Part shown: piece by piece, positions 47,672-56,941 of the stretch
How the letters are laid out: every line of letters begins with the position of its first letter
Position numbering within the stretch: position 1 is the first letter of the stretch
Assembly (NCBI GenBank): GCA_963709765.1
Contig: CAVPXL010000015.1
Location: 186,001 to 250,000, forward strand
From: Roseitranquillus sp963709765
GTDB taxonomy: Bacteria > Pseudomonadota > Alphaproteobacteria > Rhodobacterales > Rhodobacteraceae
DNA: 64,000 nucleotides
Direction: 5' to 3'
Notes under the pieces: generated by a model
The model's database searches: none
Seen by the model: the letters and a program-made list of their open reading frames with translations, nothing else
What the model was told of the DNA's origin: nothing
Position numbers and translations under genes: made by a program

Positions 47672-47989
47672 ATGGCATCATCAACAACCGCCGAGAGTGA
47701 CGCATCTGCCGGCAAAGTCTTGGTGGAAGTTCAGGCGCACTACACGCGCGCTATCCAGGCACTGAATGAGCTGATCGATCGTATCCAAAACGGCGAACTG
47801 GCTCCAAATCGGGAAATGAGCATGACCGTCACTGACGCGAGGCGGGCAATGCAGACCTTTTTTGACGAAAGGAAGAAAATTGAGGACCAGCTTCGAAGGG
47901 ACACCGGCGTCGTTCATGGTCACGCCATCGACTTCGAGTCGGCAAGAGTTGAGATCGGGCGCCGCTTGGATCGCCTCCGCGCCGGCTGA
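47672..47989 (+). CDS. orfg1: GTA orfg1, small-terminase-like protein
   Basis: About 105 residues from ATG 47672 (MASSTTAES); ATG 47651 would add seven. It is helical, with KVLVEVQAHYTRAIQALNEL and FFDERKKIEDQLRRDTG, followed by EIGRRLDRLRAG. This matches the first gene of the Rhodobacter GTA cluster, proposed as the small terminase (DNA recognition) subunit. It overlaps orfg2. Confidence 0.8.
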   Translation: MASSTTAESDASAGKVLVEVQAHYTRAIQALNELIDRIQNGELAPNREMSMTVTDARRAMQTFFDERKKIEDQLRRDTGVVHGHAIDFESARVEIGRRLDRLRAG

Positions 47990-49293
47990 AATTCAAGATG
48001 AGTTTCTGGACGGTCTCGAGCGCAACGAACTTCTAGCCCTTCCTTTCATTTTCGAGTTCTGGGCGTTACCGCACCAACTTCCCCCGGAAGGCGAATGGAC
48101 GACTTGGGTCATCATGGGTGGTCGCGGAGCCGGCAAGACGCGTGCGGGTGCCGAATGGGTGCGCTACATGGTCGGAGGGCGCAAAGCCGCTCGATTTCGG
48201 CCGTGCTCGCCGAATTGCTCTCGTCGGCGAAACCATCGATCAGGTGCGGGAGGTTATGATCTTTGGCGACAGTGGCATCATGGCCTGTACCCCGCCTGAT
48301 CGAACACCTGTTTGGGAGCCGAGCCGTAAAAGGCTGGTCTGGCCCAACGGCGCCACTGCTCAAGTTTTCTCCGCCCATGATCCCGAGAGCCTTCGCGGAC
48401 CTCAGTTCGATGCGGCTTGGGTGGATGAGCTGGCGAAATGGAAGAAAGCGGACGAAACTTGGACGCAGTTACAATTCGCGCTCCGTCTGGGCGAGAAACC
48501 TCAGCAGGTCGTTACGACGACGCCACGCAATACGCCAATTTTGAAGCAGATACTTGAGAATGCTTCCACGGTCATCACTCATGCCGCAACAGAAGCAAAT
48601 CGTGCAAATCTAGCAAAATCGTTCCTGGAAGAAGTCCAGTCACGATATGCCGGAACACGGCTCGGTCGACAGGAACTGGAAGGAGTCCTGCTCGATGACG
48701 CGGAAGGCGCACTCTGGACATCACTGCAGCTCGAAGCGCTTCGAGTGGACGAGCCAGGTGCGCTTGACCGTATCGTCGTAGCAGTAGATCCGCCCGTCAC
48801 CGGCCACGATCAGTCGGACGAATGTGGCATTGTGGTTGTAGGGGCACGGACAAGAGGAGACCCTCAGGATTGGAGGGCCGTGGTACTTGAGGATGCAAGT
48901 ATCGCCGGCGCTTCTCCTTCAAAATGGGCTCAGGCTGCCATTCATGCAATGGAGCGGCATGGAGCAGACCGTCTAGTCGCAGAAGTAAATCAGGGTGGCG
49001 ATCTCGTTGGCAGCGTCCTGCGGCAGATCGATCCATTGATTCCATTTCGCGCCGTAAGGGCTACCCGCGGAAAGAGCGCACGCGCTGAACCAGTGGCGGC
49101 TCTCTACGAGCAGGGGCGAGTGCGTCATATGAAGGGTCTTGCTTCCCTTGAAGATCAGATGTGCCGCATGACATCGACGGGATACCAGGGCAAAGGTAGC
49201 CCGGATCGAATTGACGCTCTGGTTTGGGCTATCCACGAGCTTTTGATCGAACCAGCCGCTCATTGGCGGCGCCCGCGGGTTCGTACACTATGA
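47949..49293 (+). CDS. orfg2: GTA orfg2, large terminase; frame broken once
   Basis: DNA-packaging ATPase/nuclease. Walker A VMGGRGAGKTRAGAEWVR pattern appears as IMGGRGAGKTRAGAEWVR. The frame then shifts at about 48174, where YMV should continue EGAKPLDFGRARRIAL. Removing one G restores about 447 residues. Later blocks: QFDAAWVDELAKWKKA (Walker B/DE), VVAVDPPVTG and a C-terminal nuclease ending SPDRIDALVWAIHELL. The start is uncertain: TTG 47949 fits family length; ATG 47916 is also in frame. Both overlap orfg1. Confidence 0.9.
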
Positions 49294-49395
49294 ACCAATA
49301 GTTCCTCGCTACGACAGGTACCGCAATAAACCAGCGGAACACCCTTGACGCGCCCGGGCAACACTTCGCATTCCCTAGCATTAGGAGCCGTCCGA

Positions 49396-50580
49396 ATGGT
49401 CTTTCCATTCTTCTCACGGAAATCTAGCCAAAATCTCGAAGTCAAGCGATCCGCGAGCGGACCGTTGGTCGCGTATCACTCCGTAGGACGAGTCGCCTGG
49501 ACACCGCGTGACGCAGTTTCGCTGACCCGCGCCGGCTTTTTGAATAACCCCGTGGGTTACAGGTCAGTAAAGCTCATTGCGGAGGCAGCAGCCGCGTTGC
49601 CTCTCATATTTCAGGATCAAGATCGGCGCTACGAAGATCACCCAATCCTGCGGCTGGTTCGGAATCCCAATCCCGCGCAGGGTAAGGCGGAACTACTTGA
49701 AGCGCTTATCGCCCAGTTACTTCTTACGGGCAACGGATATCTTGAAGCAGTGACAAGCGAAGATAATGTTCCCGAAGAACTTCACGTCCTGCGGTCTGAT
49801 AGAATGAATCTGGTTCCAGGCCCCGATGGATGGCCGATGGCCTATGAATACTCGGTTGGGTCGAAGAAGCATCGATTTAAGGTTACGGATGGTCAGTCGC
49901 CAATCTGCCACGTGCGCAGTTTCCATCCGCACGACGACCACTACGGACTGTCTGCATTGCAAGCTGCGGCTTCGGCCGTAGATGTACACAATAGTGCTTC
50001 CAGATGGTCCAAGGCATTGCTTGACAACGCCGCTAGACCATCTGGAGCCATAGTTTACCATGGCGTGGACGGTCAGGGCGCAATGAGCGCAGAGCAGTAC
50101 GAGCGCTTGCAGATCGAAATGGAGAGTTACCATCAGGGAGCGGCAAATGCCGGTCGACCGATGTTGCTTGAAGGTGGATTGGATTGGAAGCCGATGGGAT
50201 TTTCGCCTTCTGATATGGAATTTCAGAAAACGAAGGAATCGGCTGCACGTGAGATTGCGCTGGCGTTCGGAGTCCCACCCATGCTCCTTGGAATCCCAGG
50301 TGACGCAACGTACGCTAACTACCAAGAAGCGAACCGGGCCTTCTACAGACTTACAATAGTTCCTCTTGCTTCTCGAGTCGCCACTGCAATTTCGCAATGG
50401 CTGGGGGATGCTCAGAGCGGGTCGGCGGAACTGAAGCCTGATCTGGACCAAGTCCCTGCCCTAGCATCCGAGCGAGATGGGCAGTGGAAGCGTGTTAGTG
50501 AGGCGAGCTTTCTCACAGACAGTGAAAAAAGAGCCCTGCTGGGCCTGCCCAGATTTTCCCAAGAGGAACAAAGCTTATGA
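49396..50580 (+). CDS. orfg3: GTA orfg3, portal protein
   Basis: 394 residues, HK97-type portal family. ATG 49396 has TAGGAG 8 bases upstream. Landmarks: LLTGNGYLEAV, then HVRSFHPHDDHYGLSALQAA and AFGVPPMLLGIPGDATYANY. It forms the dodecameric DNA gate at the capsid vertex. It overlaps orfg4 (ATGA). Base composition is visibly more AT-rich than the flanking chromosome. Confidence 0.94.
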   Translation: MVFPFFSRKSSQNLEVKRSASGPLVAYHSVGRVAWTPRDAVSLTRAGFLNNPVGYRSVKLIAEAAAALPLIFQDQDRRYEDHPILRLVRNPNPAQGKAELLEALIAQLLLTGNGYLEAVTSEDNVPEELHVLRSDRMNLVPGPDGWPMAYEYSVGSKKHRFKVTDGQSPICHVRSFHPHDDHYGLSALQAAASAVDVHNSASRWSKALLDNAARPSGAIVYHGVDGQGAMSAEQYERLQIEMESYHQGAANAGRPMLLEGGLDWKPMGFSPSDMEFQKTKESAAREIALAFGVPPMLLGIPGDATYANYQEANRAFYRLTIVPLASRVATAISQWLGDAQSGSAELKPDLDQVPALASERDGQWKRVSEASFLTDSEKRALLGLPRFSQEEQSL

Positions 50581-51149
50581 ACTCGAGTAATGGCGGTTTA
50601 GAAAGTCTAGAGCACAAGTTCTCTTCATTCGGAAAAAGCATAACAATTATAAATGGAACCACCATCGAAGGTTATGCTTCGGTCTTCGGAAGGCGCGATC
50701 AAGGTGGGGATATTGTGATAAGGGGCGCATATGCTTCTTCTCTCCAGGCGCTCTCACAGCAGAAGCGGCGGGTAAAAATGCTTTGGCAGCACGAAGCGCG
50801 TGAACCAATCGGAATCTGGGATGAAGTAAAGGAAGATGATCACGGTCTCTGGGTGAAGGGACGTCTTCTCACTGATGTGGCGCGCGCGCGAGAAGCGGCG
50901 GCCTTGATCGATGCCGGTGCAATCGATGGACTTTCAATAGGTTACAGAACGCAAAAATCGTCCCGTGATACTTCGGGTCAGCGAGTACTACTTGAACTGG
51001 ATCTCTGGGAGGTTTCGTTGGTGACGTTTCCGATGCTGCCGGAAGCGCGCATCGGCGCCAAAGATACAGATGTGAGCGGATCTGAAATTCGCCAGATGAT
51101 CGACGCCATCGATCAAGCGCGGATTTCAATAGAATCAGACGCGGGTTGA
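50577..51149 (+). CDS. orfg4: GTA orfg4, HK97-family prohead protease
   Basis: 190 residues. IEGYASVFGRRDQGGDIVIRG is the hallmark start of HK97-type maturation proteases. The catalytic His is in WQHEAREPIG and Ser in GAIDGLSIGYRT, with LDLWEVSLVTFPMLPEA beyond. It trims the capsid scaffold domain. Unusually AT-rich (50581-50640 has 25 G+C of 60). Confidence 0.93.
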   Translation: MNSSNGGLESLEHKFSSFGKSITIINGTTIEGYASVFGRRDQGGDIVIRGAYASSLQALSQQKRRVKMLWQHEAREPIGIWDEVKEDDHGLWVKGRLLTDVARAREAAALIDAGAIDGLSIGYRTQKSSRDTSGQRVLLELDLWEVSLVTFPMLPEARIGAKDTDVSGSEIRQMIDAIDQARISIESDAG

Positions 51150-51199
51150 TTCATCACCAAATGTTTCGGGTTATTGCCAAAAAAAAGGGACCTAGAAGA

Positions 51200-52345
51200 A
51201 TGAATGCTGCGAGCGATCCAACGATGAAAGATGTTCAGGCTGCTATGTCTGGATTGATGAAAGATGTCGCGGAACGTCTGGACGAACAGGAGCAGAAATT
51301 GAACAAACTCGATAGGAAGTCATTGATCTCGCGGCGCCACCACCTCTCGACGGCGTCGGACACGGAAGCACCGCACCGAAAGGCTGTGGGGACCTACGTT
51401 CGTTCCGGTGATGAAGCCGATCTTCGTGCCTTGACGCTCGATGGAAAATCCATGAACCTCGCGGTCGCTGGTGAAGGAGGGTATCTCGTCGATCCGCAGA
51501 TGTCCCAAAGGATTACCGGTGTGTTGCGGAATGCCTCTTCGCTACGCCAGATCGCAAATGTAGTGACGGTTGACGCAACTGCGTACGACGTCATTGTAGA
51601 TCATGGCGATCTTGGATCGGGCTGGGCTACTGAAATCGGCCCTTTGATCGAAACTGATACGCCGCAAGTCGAAAGAATTTCTATACCCCTTCATGAACTC
51701 AGTGCTTTACCAAAGGCATCTCAACGTTTACTCGATGATTCTGCTTTTAACATAGAGGAATGGTTGGCCGACAAGATTGCGGACAAGTTCGCGAGGGCAG
51801 AGTCTGCAGCCTTCGTTCTCGGCGACGGCGTCGACAAACCTACGGGGTTTCTTTATCATGGCGGCGTTTCGAATGGAACATGGAGTTGGGGAAGACTAGG
51901 ATATATCCCTACTGGACAGGATGGCGACTTCTTCTCGAATGATGGAGGCGACTCGATCGTGGATCTTGTCTATTCCCTTGGCGCGCGATACCGTGCCAAC
52001 GGTACCTTTGTAATGAACTCGAAGACGACTGGCGCCGTTCGAAAATTGAAGGATGCTGATGGCCGTTTCCTATGGTCGGACGGCCTGGCTGCGGGGGAAC
52101 CGGCGCGGCTGTTGGGGTATCCTGTGCTTATCGCCGAGGACATGCCTGATATCGGTGTCGGTTCCTACGCTATTGCCTTCGGTGATTTCGAGGCCGGGTA
52201 CACAATTCCGGAGCGGCCTGATCTAAGGATTCTCCGGGACCCGTTTTCGGCGAAGCCTCACGTCCTGTTCTACGCCACCAAGCGCGTAGGTGGTGACGTC
52301 AGCGATTTCGCAGCGATTAAGCTTCTTAAATTCGCCGCAAACTGA
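51200..52345 (+). CDS. orfg5: GTA orfg5, major capsid protein
   Basis: 381 residues, HK97 fold. The N-terminal region (about 1-60) is a predicted coiled-coil scaffold (MKDVAERLDEQEQKLNKLDR) removed by orfg4. Mature region: GEGGYLVDPQMSQRI, then PLHELSALPKASQRLLDD and NGTFVMNSKTTGAVRKLKD, ending LLGYPVLIAEDMP and a strand-rich tail. It builds the icosahedral shell. ATG 51200 lies 50 bases after orfg4. Confidence 0.96.
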   Translation: MNAASDPTMKDVQAAMSGLMKDVAERLDEQEQKLNKLDRKSLISRRHHLSTASDTEAPHRKAVGTYVRSGDEADLRALTLDGKSMNLAVAGEGGYLVDPQMSQRITGVLRNASSLRQIANVVTVDATAYDVIVDHGDLGSGWATEIGPLIETDTPQVERISIPLHELSALPKASQRLLDDSAFNIEEWLADKIADKFARAESAAFVLGDGVDKPTGFLYHGGVSNGTWSWGRLGYIPTGQDGDFFSNDGGDSIVDLVYSLGARYRANGTFVMNSKTTGAVRKLKDADGRFLWSDGLAAGEPARLLGYPVLIAEDMPDIGVGSYAIAFGDFEAGYTIPERPDLRILRDPFSAKPHVLFYATKRVGGDVSDFAAIKLLKFAAN

Positions 52346-52477
52346 GTTGGGTTGAGTGCTCGGCTGTAAATGCTGGACCTTGTCTTCGGCTAAGCGGTCT
52401 TCTTTAAGAAAACCGAGATTTCTGGCGGTGCTTTATTGCGCCGCCAACCCCCTTCTCGTTCCCAGCGGAGTGTGGCG

Positions 52478-53075
52478 ATGATGTTGACCGAAATCACGGT
52501 AGTGCCCGCTTCCGCTCTGCCGGTAGATGAATTTCGCGAGCATCTGCGGCTTGGCACCGGCTTTGCGGACAACTCAATTCAGGACGGCCTTCTTGAAACT
52601 TGCCTCCGTGCAGCAATCGCTGCGATCGAGGGACGAATTGGAAAGGCCCTCTTGGTCCGGGAATTTCGATGGACTGTTACGGCATGGCGTGATCTTGCGC
52701 GTCAGACATTGCCGACGGCACCGGTGGTTCGTCTTATCTGTCTGAGGATTACCGATCGACTTGGCACGGAGACAGATGTTTCTGCCGACCGCTTTCGTGC
52801 TCGAACGTGACGCACACAGGCCGCGCATCGCTTCTTCATCCCTGTTCCTACCGTCCATACCAGTCGGTGGGTTCGCGGAGATACAATTCGAGGCAGGATA
52901 TGCTCGTAGCTGGTCTGAGTTGCCAGATGATTTGCAGAAAGCAGTTCTTCTGTTGGCCGGCACCTTCTATGATAGCAGGTTCGACGGTTCTAGCGGCGGA
53001 TCGGCAATCCCTTACGGGGTTTCAGCTTTGATCGAGCGTTATCGGAATGTCCGCCTGTTCGGAGGCGCCTCATGA
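52478..53075 (+). CDS. orfg6: GTA orfg6, head-tail connector (adaptor); frame broken once
   Basis: ATG 52478 with GGAG 7 bases upstream. The first frame gives LPVDEFREHLRLGTGF, typical of phage connector gp6-like proteins, and stops early at 52810. Removing one T at about 52793 joins it to the next frame (VLERDAHRPRI to VSALIERYRNVRLFGG), giving 198 residues, close to GTA orfg6 length. Overlaps orfg7 by four bases. About 130 bases separate it from orfg5. Confidence 0.88.
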
Positions 53076-53415
53076 AGCAGCCAACTCTAAACCGGAAACT
53101 GACGCTTGAAGAGCCTCAAGATGTTTCTGACGGTTCGGGAGGACTCGCCCGACGATTGGGTTCAAATTGGGTCACTATGGGCCGAAATCCGGCCGGGTTC
53201 AGGGCGCGAGTATTCCTTGTCCGACGAGGCGACTACATCCCGCCAGGCGGTGAAGATCACTGTTCGGGGCGCTCCCATTCAATTCGCCGCAACGCCCGCG
53301 GGCGGATCAGCGGTTCCGGGAAGGCGATCGCATCTTTCGGATCATTGCAGTTGCAGAAAGTGACAGCCTCGGCCGCTTTTTGATTTGTCGTGCTGTCGAG
53401 GAGGTTGCGGTATGA
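53072..53415 (+). CDS. orfg7: GTA orfg7, head-tail adaptor (stopper); frame broken twice
   Basis: Three frames must be joined: LTLEEPQDVSDGSGGLAR, then (shift at about 53152) DWVQIGSLWAEIRPGSGRE and ITVRGAPI, then (shift near 53298-53304) DQRFREGDRIFRIIAVAESD to EEVAV. Removing one base at each site gives 113 residues, the size and motif order of phage head closure/adaptor proteins and GTA orfg7. It overlaps orfg6 and orfg8 by four bases each. Confidence 0.82.
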
Positions 53416-53841
53416 GTTACGCAGCGTCCGCCGCGCTGCAGCAGGCGATATACCTCGCTCTGTCGCAGAACCTGCGTGTAGTGGAGGCGGTCGGAGACGC
53501 TGTATATGACAGCGTTCCGCCGGGCAAGAAGCCATCGATCTACATCAGTCTCGGGCCCGAAGACGTCCGGGATCGATCGGACAAGACCGGTTTTGGCGCG
53601 CAACACGACTTTATCATCAGCGTCATTACCGATGCCGCCGGATTCCAGACCGCGAAAACGTGCTGCGGGTGCGGTGTCTGATGCGCTTCTTGAGGCCAGG
53701 TTCGATCTCGATAGGGGTTGTCTCGTCTCGATGACCTTTCTTCGCGCCAAGGCGGCTCGCGTCGAAGATGCGCGTCTGCGGCGCATCGATTTGTGGTTTC
53801 GCGCCCGCATCGATGATTCACCCAACACGGAGAACACCTGA
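53412..53841 (+). CDS. orfg8: GTA orfg8, tail terminator (DUF3168); frame broken once
   Basis: MSYAASAALQQAIYLALSQ, then ISLGPEDVRDRSDKTG in one frame, which stops at TGA after the A-run at 53655-53658. Removing one A continues as RAAGAVSDALLEARFDLDRG and LRRIDLWFRARIDD, giving 142 residues. This matches DUF3168/tail terminator proteins. Its stop overlaps the orfg9 start. Confidence 0.88.
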
Positions 53842-54254
53842 TGCCCGCTCAGAACGGCAAGGATCTTCTGCTAAAAATCGACATGACTGGCTCCGGCAGT
53901 TTCGAAACAATGGCTGGCCTTCGCGCCACTCGGATCAATTTTAATGCCGAAGCAGTCGACGTAACGACAATGGAGAGCGCTGGGGGATGGCGAGAGCTGC
54001 TTTCCGGCGCCGGAGCGAAGTCTGCCAGTATTTCGGGATCCGGGATTTTCAAGGACGAAGAGACGGATGCCAGGGCGCGCCAGATTTTCTTTGACGGTCA
54101 AACTCCGGCCTTCCAGCTCATCATTCCCAGCTTCGGGATTGTCGAAGGTCCGTTTCAGCTCACCTCGATAGAATATTCCGGTAGTTACAACGGCGAAGCG
54201 ACCTACGAAATGTCGCTGTCCTCGGCCGGGGCCCTAAACTTCACGGCGCTTTGA
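53841..54254 (+). CDS. orfg9: GTA orfg9, major tail (tube) protein
   Basis: 137 residues, intact. Phage major tail protein (TP901-1 type) features: AQNGKDLLLKIDMTGSGSF, then LRATRINFNAEAVDVTTMES and the C-terminal EYSGSYNGEATYEMSLSSAG. It forms the short tail tube. It overlaps orfg8 and orfg10 by one base each. Confidence 0.93.
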   Translation: MPAQNGKDLLLKIDMTGSGSFETMAGLRATRINFNAEAVDVTTMESAGGWRELLSGAGAKSASISGSGIFKDEETDARARQIFFDGQTPAFQLIIPSFGIVEGPFQLTSIEYSGSYNGEATYEMSLSSAGALNFTAL

Positions 54255-54574
54255 TGGCTAACCCATGGGCAGGAGAGGTCGCGCTGAGGATGGATGGGCA
54301 TCGCCATACCTTGAAACTCACCCTCGGCGCGCTCGCCGAGCTGGAGGCGGAATTGGCAAGCGACACTTTGGTGGGTCTGGTCGAGAGGTTCGAGAATGGA
54401 GATTTCTCGAGCAGGGACGTGCTTGCCCTGATCGTCGCAGGTCTTCGCGGCGGTGGCTGGACAGGTAGCGCCCCGGATTTGCTGACCGCCGAAATCGAGG
54501 GCGGTCCCGTGGAGGCTGCCCGTGTAGCCGGGCAGCTTCTGGCGCGGGCCTTCGCGACACCTCAGACCGCATGA
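54254..54574 (+). CDS. orfg10: GTA orfg10, gene transfer agent family protein (tail assembly)
   Basis: 106 residues from ATG 54254, inside the orfg9 stop. LKLTLGALAELEAELASDTLVGL and DVLALIVAGLRGGGW fit the GTA-specific tail assembly chaperone family (DUF3356). It overlaps orfg10.1 by four bases. Confidence 0.88.
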   Translation: MANPWAGEVALRMDGHRHTLKLTLGALAELEAELASDTLVGLVERFENGDFSSRDVLALIVAGLRGGGWTGSAPDLLTAEIEGGPVEAARVAGQLLARAFATPQTA

Positions 54575-54768
54575 GCCGGTTCGACTGGCCGGCGATGATG
54601 CGAGCGGGCATGCACGGTCTCGGCCTGCGCCCTAATCAATTCTGGGCCCTGTCCCCCGCCGAGTTTCTTTTCCTTCTCGGGAAAGACGGCGGAGCGGCGC
54701 CCCTCAATCGCGAGCGACTTCTCGATCTCGCAGAAGAATTCCCCGACCAGGATCGGATGGACATATGA
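54571..54768 (+). CDS. GTA orfg10.1, small tail assembly chaperone-like protein
   Basis: 65 residues: MSRFDWPAMMRAGMHGLGL, then PNQFWALSPAEFLFLLG, matching the phage tail assembly chaperone (DUF2376) gene that sits between orfg10 and orfg11 in Rhodobacter GTAs. Overlaps both neighbours by four bases. Confidence 0.85.
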   Translation: MSRFDWPAMMRAGMHGLGLRPNQFWALSPAEFLFLLGKDGGAAPLNRERLLDLAEEFPDQDRMDI

Positions 54769-55427
54769 GAGATGCGGAATCTGTCGATGATTTCGACGAG
54801 CAAATCGCGGCGCTAGAACAGTCGATGGGCGGCGCGCAATCCATGACGGCCGCCTTTTCAGACGAACTTCAGAAGATGCGTTCGAGCCTCAGCGAAACCA
54901 GCCGCGATGTGGACGCCGTTTCCAAGGGATTCAGTAAGGGTCTCAAGCATGCCATCGACGGGCTCATCTTCGACGGTATGAAGCTTTCGGACGTGCTTTC
55001 GACCGTTGGTCGCTCCATGATGAACAGCGTCTACAACGCCGCGATGAAGCCGGTCACCAATCATCTCGGCGGCATGCTGGCATCGGGCATGTCGGGACTC
55101 CTTGCCGGTGCGAAGCCTTTCGCCAATGGGGCCAGCTTCGCCCAAGGCCGCGTCCTGCCCTTTGCAACGGGCGGCGTCGTGGATGGACCAACCATGTTCC
55201 CCATGCGCGGCGGTACCGGTTTGATGGGAGAATTGGGGCCCGAAGCGATCGTGCCGCTAAGTCGCGGCCCGGACGGCCGACTGGGCGTCCGCAGCCAAGG
55301 CGGCGCGCGAGCCGTCAATGTCACCATGAACATCACGACCCCCGACGTTCAGGGGTTTCGCCGCAGTGAAAGCCAGATTGCAGCGCAGATGTCGCGTGCT
55401 CTGGCCCGCGGCGAACGCAACCGCTGA
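54765..55427 (+). CDS. orfg11: GTA orfg11, tail tape measure protein
   Basis: 220 residues: a helical N-terminus with predicted coiled coil (DEQIAALEQSMGGAQSM), a Gly/Ala/Met-rich hydrophobic middle (LGGMLASGMSGLLAGAKPF), then FATGGVVDGPTMFPMRGGTG and GELGPEAIVPLSRGPDG, the common end of tape-measure proteins. The small size matches the short GTA tail. Confidence 0.92.
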   Translation: MRDAESVDDFDEQIAALEQSMGGAQSMTAAFSDELQKMRSSLSETSRDVDAVSKGFSKGLKHAIDGLIFDGMKLSDVLSTVGRSMMNSVYNAAMKPVTNHLGGMLASGMSGLLAGAKPFANGASFAQGRVLPFATGGVVDGPTMFPMRGGTGLMGELGPEAIVPLSRGPDGRLGVRSQGGARAVNVTMNITTPDVQGFRRSESQIAAQMSRALARGERNR

Positions 55428-55436
55428 GGAGGATCG

Positions 55437-56066
55437 ATGCGCTTCCATGAAGTGAGGTTTCCCACAACGCTCAGTTTCGGTTCGGTCGGAGGCCCAGAGC
55501 GTCGGACCGAGATCGTCAGGCTCGCCAACGGGTTCGAGGAACGGAACTCTCCGTGGTCCGATTCCATGCGCCGCTATGATGCCGGCGTCGGAATGCGCTC
55601 GCTCGACGATATCGGAACATTGATCGCATTTTTCGAGGCGCGTCGCGGGCAGCTCTATGCGTTTAGATGGAAAGACTGGTCCGACTTCAAGTCCTCGCGT
55701 GCATCGGAGCCGGTCACGGTCTCGGATCAACTCATAGGAATCGGAGACGGTGTGCGGACGCATTTCCCGCTTTCCAAACGCTATGCCTCTGGTGCGCAAT
55801 CCTATGATCGCCCCATCAAGAAGCCGGTGGCTGACACCGTCGTCGTGGGTCTCGACGGAGAAACCGTTGGTCAAGCGAGCTACGGAATCGATGCGACGAC
55901 CGGAATAGTGAGTTTCAGTCAACCGCCGGCCGAAGGCGCAACGGTTACCGCAGGGTTCGAGTTCGATGTGCCAGTCCGCTTCGACACCGACCGCATACTC
56001 ACCTCGATCGAAGCCTTTCGCGCCGGTGAGGTGCCGTCCGTGCCTATCGTCGAGGTGCGTGTATGA
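55437..56066 (+). CDS. orfg12: GTA orfg12, distal tail protein (DUF2460)
   Basis: 209 residues. MRFHEVRFPTTLSFGSVGGP, then ALYAFRWKDWSDFK-like RQGLYAFRWKDWSDFK pattern (here GQLYAFRWKDWSDFKS) and FDVPVRFDTDRI define DUF2460/phage TIGR02217 proteins. It forms the distal tail ring joining tube and baseplate. GGAGG precedes ATG 55437; orfg13 overlaps by four bases. Confidence 0.93.
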   Translation: MRFHEVRFPTTLSFGSVGGPERRTEIVRLANGFEERNSPWSDSMRRYDAGVGMRSLDDIGTLIAFFEARRGQLYAFRWKDWSDFKSSRASEPVTVSDQLIGIGDGVRTHFPLSKRYASGAQSYDRPIKKPVADTVVVGLDGETVGQASYGIDATTGIVSFSQPPAEGATVTAGFEFDVPVRFDTDRILTSIEAFRAGEVPSVPIVEVRV

Positions 56067-56941
56067 GTTCGCAGGATCTTTTCGCGCATCTGGCAACTGG
56101 CGACACGACGGTCTGTCGCTGCTGGGCGGTGCACCGCCGCGATGGACGTCGGTTCGGGTTCACCGACCATGACGCCGACCTGACTTTCGACGAGACGATC
56201 TTCCGTGCCGATACCGGCCTGACTGCGCAGGCATTGCAGCAAGCAACCGGTCTTTCGGTCGACAATACCGAGGCGCTGGGTGCCCTTACCGATGCTTCGT
56301 TGACCGAAACGGATATCGAGGCTGGCCGTTTCGACGGCGCGCAGGTTTCCGCATGGATCGTGAACTGGGCCCAGCCGTCCGAGCGGTTGATGACGTTCAA
56401 CGGCACGATCGGCGAAATCCGGCGCGGCGCGGGCGCTTTCCGGGCAGAACTGCGCGGGTTGACCGAGATGCTGAACCAGCCGCAGGGCATGATCTTCCAG
56501 AAGCCCTGTTCGGCGGTCCTGGGCGATGCCCGCTGCGGTGTCGATATGGATCAACCCGAATATCGCATTGAACTTCTGGTGGACGAAGTCAGTCTGGGCC
56601 GCATCCTGACCTTCGACGACTTTCCCGATTTCGAACCGGGCTGGTTCGAGCGCGGACGCGTGACAATTCGCGCGGGTGACGGAGCGGGCCTCGTGGGGCT
56701 CGTCAAATCCGATCGTGTCGTCGGTGCCTCGCGGCGGATGGAGCTTTGGCAATCAATTCAGGCCGATATCGCGCCTAGTACGCTGATCCGGGTCGACGCA
56801 GGCTGCGACAAGCGGCCCGAGACCTGCAAGGCCAAGTTCGGCAACTTCATCAACTACCGCGGATTCCCCTTCATACCGGGCGAAGATTGGTTAATGGCCT
56901 ATCCCTCAGGGCGGACCCGGAACGACGGGGGCGTGCTGTGA
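56063..56941 (+). CDS. orfg13: GTA orfg13, baseplate hub protein (DUF2163)
   Basis: 292 residues. The N-terminal DUF2163 region (CRCWAVHRRDGRRFGFTDHD) and the C-terminal Cys-containing GCDKRPETCKAKFGNFINYR, ending GFPFIPGED, are diagnostic of phage BR0599/TIGR02218 family proteins. The cysteines (KPCSAVLGDARCGVD, GCDKRPETC) may bind an iron-sulfur cluster, as in the RcGTA hub. Its TGA overlaps the GTG start of orfg14. Confidence 0.93.
   Translation: MSSQDLFAHLATGDTTVCRCWAVHRRDGRRFGFTDHDADLTFDETIFRADTGLTAQALQQATGLSVDNTEALGALTDASLTETDIEAGRFDGAQVSAWIVNWAQPSERLMTFNGTIGEIRRGAGAFRAELRGLTEMLNQPQGMIFQKPCSAVLGDARCGVDMDQPEYRIELLVDEVSLGRILTFDDFPDFEPGWFERGRVTIRAGDGAGLVGLVKSDRVVGASRRMELWQSIQADIAPSTLIRVDAGCDKRPETCKAKFGNFINYRGFPFIPGEDWLMAYPSGRTRNDGGVL

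Noticed and set aside
49260..49445. Minus-strand frame with a CGTC motif between orfg2 and orfg3
   Set aside because: No ribosome site, and it overlaps the orfg3 start; GTA genes here are all on the plus strand.
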